A DNA stretch of 20,420 nt from Chloroflexota bacterium. GTDB taxonomy: Bacteria > Chloroflexota > Limnocylindria > Limnocylindrales > CSP1-4. Positions 15,251 through 20,420 of the stretch are shown here, piece by piece (the first letter of the stretch is position 1; each line of letters starts with the position of its first letter). A program made the translations under genes and the position numbers. The notes under the pieces were generated by a model. It made no database searches, had not been told where the DNA came from, and saw nothing but the letters and a program-made list of their open reading frames with translations. Where the stretch lies: the NCBI GenBank assembly GCA_027457005.1, contig DAIDTV010000002.1, forward strand, positions 1 to 20,420, written 5' to 3'.

Positions 15251-15277
15251 GCGCATTCATGCGCATAGGGCTATAGT
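15251..15277 (+). promoter_or_regulatory. fdhD promoter region with GCGCAT direct repeat and TATAGT -10 box
   Basis: TATAGT at 15272-15277 is the best -10 match in the window and would start transcription near 15284, about 76 nt before the fdhD GTG. Just upstream GCGCAT occurs at 15251-15256 and 15261-15266, one DNA helical turn apart, and ATGCGCAT (15259-15266) is a palindrome. The repeat occupies the -35 region, where a regulator could bind. No -35 consensus is seen. Confidence 0.5.
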
Positions 15278-15359
15278 CGAATGGACCGACCGCCCGGACC
15301 GGGGCGGCGGCGCTACTGAGCCGATTGCCCGCTCAGGCCACGCATCCCGAGGCAGCGCG

Positions 15360-16208
15360 GTGTACGCCAAGCTTCCCTCGCCGAGCCGGGACATCGTCGA
15401 GACCCGGACGCTTGCCGTCCGCGGTTCGGTCGTGTCCGCGCGCGACGACGACCTTGCCGGCGAAGAGCCGATGGAGATCCGGGCGGCCGGCCCCGGGCAG
15501 GAGCCCGTTCCGGTCGCGGTCACCATGCGCACGCCGGGCAACGACGAGGAGCTGGCGGCCGGATTCCTCTGGACCGAGGGCCTGATCGGCCCCGGGGACC
15601 TCACCGGCTTCGAGCTCGGGGACCCGGGGACGGTCGCGCGTCCCGACAACGTGGTCACGGTGCGCCTGGCCCGCAGGTTCGACCCGTCCCTTGCCGCCAC
15701 CCGCAACTTCGTCGCGTCGGCGAGCTGCGGCATCTGCGGGAAGGCGTCGCTCGACGCCGTGGAGACGCGCTGCGAGCGGCTTCCGGCCGGACCGTCCGTT
15801 GCCAGGACCACCCTCCTCGCGCTTCCCGTCGCCCTGCGGTCGGCGCAGCGCGTGTTCGACTCGACCGGCGGCCTGCACGCCGCCGGCCTCTTCGACGCCT
15901 CCGGCCGGCTGGCCGCCGCGCGGGAGGACGTCGGGCGGCACAACGCGCTCGACAAGCTGGTCGGCGCGATGCTGCGCGCGGGCCGGCTGCCGCTAAACCG
16001 GTCGGTGCTGATGGTCTCCGGCCGGGTCAGCTTCGAGATCGTGCAGAAGGCCGCGATGGCCGGTATTCCCGTCACCTGCGCCGTGTCGGCGCCGACCGAC
16101 CTGGCCGTGGATGCCGCGGACCGGCTGGGGATGACGCTGGTCGGCTTCCTCCGCGGCGACGGGTTCAACGTGTACGCGCATCCAGATCGCATCGAGCTGG
16201 GGGTCTGA
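15360..16208 (+). CDS. fdhD: Formate dehydrogenase accessory sulfurtransferase FdhD
   Basis: The 282-residue protein matches FdhD, which transfers sulfur from the IscS desulfurase to the bis-MGD molybdenum cofactor before its insertion into formate dehydrogenase. Key features are MRTPGNDEELAAGFLWTEGL in the N-terminal part, the conserved SCGICG loop with Cys123 and Cys126 (equivalent to E. coli Cys121 and Cys124), GGLHAAGLFDASG, and REDVGRHNALDKLVGAML. The length is normal. The GTG at 15360 was chosen because GAGG lies about 7 nt upstream; the frame is open back to 15228, but the extra 44 residues resemble leader sequence. The oxidoreductase gene starts one base after the stop codon, so maturation factor and target are made as one unit. 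Confidence 0.94.
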   Translation: MYAKLPSPSRDIVETRTLAVRGSVVSARDDDLAGEEPMEIRAAGPGQEPVPVAVTMRTPGNDEELAAGFLWTEGLIGPGDLTGFELGDPGTVARPDNVVTVRLARRFDPSLAATRNFVASASCGICGKASLDAVETRCERLPAGPSVARTTLLALPVALRSAQRVFDSTGGLHAAGLFDASGRLAAAREDVGRHNALDKLVGAMLRAGRLPLNRSVLMVSGRVSFEIVQKAAMAGIPVTCAVSAPTDLAVDAADRLGMTLVGFLRGDGFNVYAHPDRIELGV

Positions 16209-16209
16209 C

Positions 16210-18594
16210 ATGGCCGTCCACGAGTCGTCGTCGTCCACGCCGGGATCGCCGGGCCCCGAGCCCTCGCACTCGCCGGCGCATCGCTCCCCGCACCTGCCCG
16301 TGCACATCCCGAAGCACCCCCGGTTCGTGGCCCCCGAGCTGTGGGCGGGCTGGAAACCGAACGGCATCGGCGAGCTCAAGCCGAACCACTACATGGAGAT
16401 CGCCGAGACGCTGTGGGACAACCGGCGTGCCCTCCCCTACGCGCTCCGGATCCTGCGGAACGGCGTCTGCGACGGCTGCGCGCTCGGCGTCAGCGGGTTC
16501 CATGACTGGACCATGGACAGCGTCCATCTCTGCACCACCCGCCTGAGCCTGCTCAGGTACAACACTGCCCGCCCGTTCGACCACCAGCGGCTGGCGGACG
16601 TGGCATCGCTCCGGCACATGAGCGGCGCCGAGCTGCGGGACATGGGGCGGCTCGCCTACCCCATGGTCCGGAGGCGAGGCGAGCCGGGCTTCCGCCGGGT
16701 GTCCTGGGACGAGGCGCTGGGGCTGGTCGCCGGGCGCATCCGGCGAGCCGGTCCGGAGCGGATCGCGTTCTACCTGACCAGCCGCGGGATCACCAACGAG
16801 GTCTACTACGTCGCCCAGAAGGTGGCCCGCTTCCTGGGCACCAACAACATCGACAACGCGGCCCGCGTGTGCCATGCGCCGTCCACCGCCGGCCTCAAGA
16901 AGGCGCTCGGCGTGGGCGCGACCACGGTGTCCTACAGGGACGTCCTGCAGAGCGACCTGGTCGTGATCTTCGGCGCCGACGTGGCCAACGCGCAGCCGGT
17001 CTTCATGAAGTACCTCTACCTTGCCCGCAAGGGTGGCACGAAGGTCGCCGTGGTCAACCCGTACCGCGAGCCGGGCATGGAGCGCTACTGGGTGCCGTCC
17101 AACGTCGAGAGCGCGATCTTCGGCACGAAGATGACCGACGAGTGGTTCGCGGTCGACACCGGCGGCGACATGGCCTTCATCAATGGCGTCCTGAAGGTGC
17201 TGATCGCCGAGGGTGGCGTCGACGAGCGGTTCATCGAGGCGCATGCGTCGGGCTTCGAGGACCTGAAGGCTGCGCTGGAACGCCAGTCCTTCGAGGACCT
17301 GGAGCGGGCGAGCGGCACGACCCGGGAGGAGATGACCCGGTTCGCGCGCATGTACGCCAGCGCGCGATGCGCCGTGCTGGTGTGGGCGATGGGCATCACC
17401 CAGCACGTCCACGGAAGCGACAACGTGCGGGCGATGGTGAACCTGGCGCTGGCGAGAGGCAACGTGGGCCGCGACGGCGCAGGTCTCATGCCGATGCGCG
17501 GCCACTCGGGCGTGCAGGGCGGCGCGGAGATGGGCGCCTACGCCACCGTGCTGCCGGGCGCCGTGCCGGTGACGCCGGAGAGCGCGGCAGCACTTTCGGC
17601 GCAGTACGGGTTCGAGATCCGGGGCGAGCGCGGGCTCTCGGCGGCCGAGATGGTGGAGGCCGGTGGCCGCGGCGAGATCGACCTGCTCTACTCGAGCGGC
17701 GGCAACTTCCTCGACGTGCTGCCCGACCCCGAGGAGGTCCGGGAGTCGCTCGAGCGCGTGCCGCTGCGCGTGCACCAGGACATCGTGATCACCTCGCAGA
17801 TGCTGGTCGACCCCGGCGAGGAGGTGGTCCTGCTGCCGGCACGCACCCGGTACGAGCAGCCGGGCGGCGGTACCGAGACCACCACCGAACGCCGGATCCT
17901 CTTCAGCCCGCGGATCCCGGGGCCGAAGGTCGGCGAGGCGCGGAGTGAGTGGGAGATCCTGGTCGACCTCGCGAAGCGGGTCGATCCGGAGCGGGCGCAC
18001 CTGGTCGACTTCCGCACCGGCCAGCAGATCCGCAACGAGATCGCGAGGGTGATCCCGTCCTATCGCGGGATCGAGAAGCTCCGGAAGGCGGGCGACCAGG
18101 TGCAGTGGGGAGGCGAGCGCCTGTGCGACGGCTGGGTCTTCCCGACACCCGACGGGAAGGCGCACTTCGACCCGGTGGATCCGCCCGACCTGTCGATCCC
18201 CGACGGCCGGTTCCGGCTATCGACCCGCCGGGGCAAGCAGTTCAACTCGATGGTGTTCAAGAAGCGGGATCCGCTGACGGGCGCGATGCGCGACGCCCTC
18301 TTCATCTCGGCCGGGGACGCGTCCGCCCTGGGCCTCGGGGAGGGCGACCGGGTCCTCGTCCGGTCCGAGGACGGTGAGGTCCGCGCCACGGTGAAGATCG
18401 CGGCCATCAAGCCGCGCAACGTCCAGATGTTCTTCCCGGAGGCGAACCCGCTGATCCGGCCCGGGCGGCGCGACCCGGTCGCGCTGGTCCCCGACTACAA
18501 CGCGACGGTCGAGGTCCTGCCGCTGGCCGCGGCGCGGGCCGCCTCGGAACCGGCTTCCGCGGCAGAGGAGCGGGGCAGCGCTGCCGCTCGCTGA
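16210..18594 (+). CDS. FdhF/YdeP-family molybdopterin oxidoreductase (formate dehydrogenase alpha-like)
   Basis: The 794-residue protein belongs to the DMSO-reductase superfamily, FdhF/YdeP branch. A Pro/Ser-rich N-terminus (1-35) precedes a cysteine cluster C87-x2-C90-x17-C108 for an Fe-S centre; only three Cys are visible. The ARVCHAPS motif places Cys221 where E. coli FdhF has selenocysteine, so it is the likely Mo ligand. Cofactor-binding stretches include DLVVIFGADVANAQPVFMKY and KVAVVNPYREPG, then MRGHSGVQGGAEMGAY. The C-terminal molydopterin-binding domain (about 670-780) has RLSTRRGKQFNSMVFKK and NVQMFFPEANPL. There is no Tat signal, so it is probably cytoplasmic. Formate is likely but not proven, since YdeP-type members have uncertain substrates. 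No electron-transfer subunit gene is adjacent. GGGGG lies 6 nt before the ATG. Confidence 0.9.
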   Translation: MAVHESSSSTPGSPGPEPSHSPAHRSPHLPVHIPKHPRFVAPELWAGWKPNGIGELKPNHYMEIAETLWDNRRALPYALRILRNGVCDGCALGVSGFHDWTMDSVHLCTTRLSLLRYNTARPFDHQRLADVASLRHMSGAELRDMGRLAYPMVRRRGEPGFRRVSWDEALGLVAGRIRRAGPERIAFYLTSRGITNEVYYVAQKVARFLGTNNIDNAARVCHAPSTAGLKKALGVGATTVSYRDVLQSDLVVIFGADVANAQPVFMKYLYLARKGGTKVAVVNPYREPGMERYWVPSNVESAIFGTKMTDEWFAVDTGGDMAFINGVLKVLIAEGGVDERFIEAHASGFEDLKAALERQSFEDLERASGTTREEMTRFARMYASARCAVLVWAMGITQHVHGSDNVRAMVNLALARGNVGRDGAGLMPMRGHSGVQGGAEMGAYATVLPGAVPVTPESAAALSAQYGFEIRGERGLSAAEMVEAGGRGEIDLLYSSGGNFLDVLPDPEEVRESLERVPLRVHQDIVITSQMLVDPGEEVVLLPARTRYEQPGGGTETTTERRILFSPRIPGPKVGEARSEWEILVDLAKRVDPERAHLVDFRTGQQIRNEIARVIPSYRGIEKLRKAGDQVQWGGERLCDGWVFPTPDGKAHFDPVDPPDLSIPDGRFRLSTRRGKQFNSMVFKKRDPLTGAMRDALFISAGDASALGLGEGDRVLVRSEDGEVRATVKIAAIKPRNVQMFFPEANPLIRPGRRDPVALVPDYNATVEVLPLAAARAASEPASAAEERGSAAAR

Positions 18595-18608
18595 CGAGGC
18601 GCGGACGG

Positions 18609-18614
18609 TACGCT
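18609..18614 (+). promoter_or_regulatory. -10 box for the membrane-protein gene (TACGCT)
   Basis: TACGCT is followed by exactly 7 nt and the GTG at 18622, so the mRNA would start at the start codon. It lies in the 27-bp gap after the oxidoreductase stop, so this gene may have its own promoter. Confidence 0.55.
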
Positions 18615-18621
18615 TCGGCGC

Positions 18622-19407
18622 GTGCCGACCCTCCTCTTCAAGCTGATCGTCACCCCGGCGCTGATCGGCGGCGCGACGCTCGCCGCGCGCCGCTGGGGAC
18701 CCGGGATCGGCGGGTGGCTGGTGGGGCTTCCCCTGACGTCGGGGCCCGTGGCGTTCTTCCTGGCCCTCGACCACGGCACGTCGTTCGCGGTCGCCGCGGC
18801 GATCGGGTCGATCGGGGGAGCGGCGGCGGAGGCCGGCTTCTGCCTCGCGTACGCCGCCGTCGGGCGTCACGTGCGCTGGCCGCTCGCCATCGCCGCGGGC
18901 AGCCTCGGCTACGTCCTGGCGTCGGTGGCGATCCAGCCGGCGCTGCTGCTCCCGCTGGGCGGAGAGGTCGCGGTCGTGGTCGCGATCCTGGCGCTCTCGT
19001 TCCTGGCCATTCCGCCGTCGGGAGTCCGCGTGACAGGCACGGAGCCACCGGCATGGGATCTGCCGGCACGGATGGTCGTCGGCACCGCGATCGTGGTGCT
19101 GCTGACGGCCGTGGCGCCGGCGCTCGGGCCCCACCTGACCGGCCTGCTCGCGGCGTTCCCCGTCTACGCCGCGGTCCTGGCCGGGTTCACGCACCACCTC
19201 GAGGGCGGCGCGCAGGCGATGGACGTGCTGCGGGGGCTGCTGATCGGCCTCTTCGCGTTCACCGGCTTCTTCGCCGTCATCAACCTGTCGCTCGGCTCGC
19301 TCGGGGTCGCCCTGTCGTTCGCCGCCGCCGTGATCACGGCACTCGCGATCCCGGGCGCGACCCTGTCCGCCCGGTGGGTCGTGCAGCCACGATTCGGCGG
19401 CGGCTGA
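18622..19407 (+). CDS. Integral membrane protein with an internal repeat
   Basis: The 261-residue protein is almost wholly hydrophobic, with about eight helices, and I cannot assign a family with confidence. The two halves look related: residues about 24-46 (RWGPGIGGWLVGLPLTSGPV) and about 171-192 (ALGPHLTGLLAAFPVYAAVL) share a G-P-x-(I/L)-x-G-L-L/V-x-x-P pattern at the start of each half. This is the kind of duplication seen in small transporters and in GlpM/DUF3147-like proteins. Sequences such as GGATLAARRW and VRWPLAIAAGSLGYV link the helices. No signal peptide or catalytic motif is seen. The GTG at 18622 has no Shine-Dalgarno but a -10 box 7 nt before it. It is probably a transporter; the substrate is unknown. 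Confidence 0.78.
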   Translation: MPTLLFKLIVTPALIGGATLAARRWGPGIGGWLVGLPLTSGPVAFFLALDHGTSFAVAAAIGSIGGAAAEAGFCLAYAAVGRHVRWPLAIAAGSLGYVLASVAIQPALLLPLGGEVAVVVAILALSFLAIPPSGVRVTGTEPPAWDLPARMVVGTAIVVLLTAVAPALGPHLTGLLAAFPVYAAVLAGFTHHLEGGAQAMDVLRGLLIGLFAFTGFFAVINLSLGSLGVALSFAAAVITALAIPGATLSARWVVQPRFGGG

Positions 19408-19418
19408 CCGCAAGCCGG

Positions 19419-19513
19419 CCGATCACGGTTGGGCCGATCACGGCCGGGCCTATCACGGCCGGGCCGATCACGCGGCGGCCGATCACAGCCTGACCGATCA
19501 GGCGGCGGCCGAT
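19419..19513. repeat. 15-bp tandem repeat, six full units plus a partial
   Basis: Units begin at 19419, 19434, 19449, 19464, 19479 and 19494, with a partial one at 19509, so the period is exactly 15 bp. The consensus is CCGATCACGGCCGGG. The first eight bases (CCGATCAC) are nearly invariant, the last seven vary. The array fills the gap between two convergent genes, starting 11 bp after one stop and ending 3 bp before the other. Confidence 0.88.
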
Positions 19514-19516
19514 GCG

Positions 19517-20293
19517 TCAGCCCGCGGCACAACCGTTCGGGGCCTCGACGGCGCGCTGCAGGATTCGCGCCATGCGCGCGACGTGCGATCCCCGCCAGAA
19601 CAGCCGCCCGCAGGCCGGGCAGCGCCGGAACTCGTTCTGCTCGCGTAACACGCGGGGCGGGACCAACTCACGCGCGGATTCCCGGTCCACCGGCTCGAGG
19701 AGCCGGTTGCAGGTCAGGCAGCGTGCGAAGGGATGCACCGCACCGGCCAGGTCGAACCGCTGGAACGTCTCGATCAACTGCTCGGAGGGGCGGTCCGAGC
19801 GCACGAACGCGCCCCGGACGACCGCCGAGCGCTTGAGCAGGCCGAGGTCGCGGGTGAGCAGGATCCGGCCGTCCCCGGCGATCCGGGCCAGCTCGTCGTC
19901 GGCCGAATCGCGCCGGTAGAGCGTGTCGAAGCCGGACAGCCGGAGATACGCGGCCAGGCGGCCGAGGTGGCCGTCCAGTACGAACGTCGCCTGGCCCGGC
20001 GGCAACGGCGGCGGACCCGCGAGGACCACCAGGCCCAGGTCGACCGTCCGGAACGGCGGGTAGACCGCCACGCGATCGGCAGGCTGGAGTCGCTGCCCGA
20101 ACCCGACCGGCTCCCCATTCACGCAGACCAGCTGCACCTCGGGGTGCGGGATCCCGGCCGCCTCGATGACGTCCTTCACGGCGGGCGTGCCGTACAGGCG
20201 ACGTCGCAGCGGGCGGCCACGGAGGGGCCCGGGCAGGAAGTCGTTCAGCGGGCCGTAGGCGCGCAGCTCGACGAAGGCGGGCGGGTCCTCCAC
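19517..20293 (-). CDS. Mut7-C ribonuclease with N-terminal ubiquitin-like domain
   Basis: The 258-residue protein combines a beta-grasp ubiquitin-like domain (about 5-85; VCVNGEPVGFGQRLQPADRV is ThiS-like) with a Mut7-C PIN-like RNase domain (formerly DUF82, about 103-245). The RNase part has VLDGHLGRLAAYLRLSGFDT (Asp107), RDSADDELARIA (Asp132, Asp133, Glu134), ILLTRDLGLL (Asp149), and a zinc ribbon CLTC (192-195) with CPAC (225-228), followed by the characteristic FWRGSHVARM. Acidic residues expected for metal-dependent cleavage are present. It is predicted to be a cytoplasmic nuclease; the RNA target is unknown. The GTG at 20293 stands 7 nt after CAGAAT, indicating a leaderless mRNA. The fused domain order is a known architecture of this family. 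Confidence 0.9.
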   Translation of the reverse strand: MEDPPAFVELRAYGPLNDFLPGPLRGRPLRRRLYGTPAVKDVIEAAGIPHPEVQLVCVNGEPVGFGQRLQPADRVAVYPPFRTVDLGLVVLAGPPPLPPGQATFVLDGHLGRLAAYLRLSGFDTLYRRDSADDELARIAGDGRILLTRDLGLLKRSAVVRGAFVRSDRPSEQLIETFQRFDLAGAVHPFARCLTCNRLLEPVDRESARELVPPRVLREQNEFRRCPACGRLFWRGSHVARMARILQRAVEAPNGCAAG

Positions 20294-20420
20294 GCCGCGG
20301 ATTCTGCTCGCACGGCGTCGGCCGCGGCACCAGCTGCCGGCGCGAGGTCGGCCGCGGCTGCGGTCCGGCCGGGCACGTCCCGCCTCACCGACGACGGCCG
20401 CCGTGACCCCGGTTCAGGCC
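20294..20420. other. Unassigned right edge
   Basis: Apart from the Mut7-C -10 box, no gene can be supported in these 127 bp. On the minus strand a frame reading GLNRGHGGRRR ends in a stop near 20385 and could be the tail of a neighbouring gene, but it is too short to judge. Confidence 0.3.
20301..20306 (-). promoter_or_regulatory. -10 box for the Mut7-C gene (CAGAAT)
   Basis: On the minus strand CAGAAT (20306-20301) lies 7 nt before the GTG at 20293. It differs from TANNNT at the first base but shares the spacing of the other leaderless-type promoters here. Confidence 0.45.

Noticed and set aside
15281..15319. 12-codon upstream reading frame (ATG 3 nt after TATAGT) before fdhD
   Set aside because: The expected transcript start is about 7 nt after the -10 box, which would place this ATG outside the mRNA.
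16870..16875. Selenocysteine in the formate dehydrogenase-like protein
   Set aside because: The codon at the equivalent position is TGC (Cys221), not TGA, so no recoding is needed.
19419..19513. CRISPR array
   Set aside because: The 15-bp period is far too short for repeats plus spacers, and no cas genes are present.
1..20420. tRNA or rRNA genes, transposases, integrases or phage genes
   Set aside because: No cloverleaf-like or rRNA-like sequence and no such protein motifs were recognised by reading; coding density and composition look uniform.

Overview
This is a gene-dense, very GC-rich window with short intergenic gaps, many GTG starts and several stop/start overlaps. I see no rRNA or tRNA genes, insertion sequences, phage genes or CRISPR array, so it looks like chromosomal housekeeping DNA. 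The fused E2-E1 2-oxoglutarate dehydrogenase (Kgd/OdhA type), the AzlCD pair, a DUF6457-like protein beside fdhD, and -10 boxes placed 6-7 nt before start codons all suggest an Actinobacteria-like or high-GC Chloroflexota (Limnocylindria-like) bacterium. The sequence alone does not settle which.

Layout from left to right. 1-187: 3' end of an ABC exporter. 253-1463 (+): azlC-azlD, an amino-acid exporter pair. 1547-3121 (-): a membrane-anchored GGDEF/HD-GYP cyclic-di-GMP protein. 3298-3507 (+): an unknown 69-residue protein. 3728-4933 (+): an aspartate/aromatic aminotransferase. 5099-5638 (+): an unknown protein. 5773-9216 (+): the kgd-type 2-oxoglutarate dehydrogenase, whose 3' end overlaps a convergent two-TM potassium channel/TrkA protein (9164-10204, -).

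10215-12083 (-) is a tightly overlapped operon in the order HipA-like kinase, DUF3037 protein, HAD phosphatase. It is divergent from a membrane-tethered glycoside hydrolase family 2 protein (12147-14441, +), and a near-perfect inverted repeat lies between them. The hydrolase gene overlaps that of a two-TM membrane protein (14438-14998, +).

14880-18594 is a molybdenum/formate-dehydrogenase block: a DUF6457-like gene (-), divergent fdhD (+), and one bp further an FdhF/YdeP-type molybdopterin oxidoreductase (+). An internally duplicated membrane protein (18622-19407, +) and a Mut7-C ribonuclease (19517-20293, -) converge on a 15-bp tandem repeat.

Most promising for novelty: the HipA-like kinase/DUF3037/HAD operon with its possible operator, the exact-period 15-bp repeat between convergent genes, and the recurring leaderless-type promoters.
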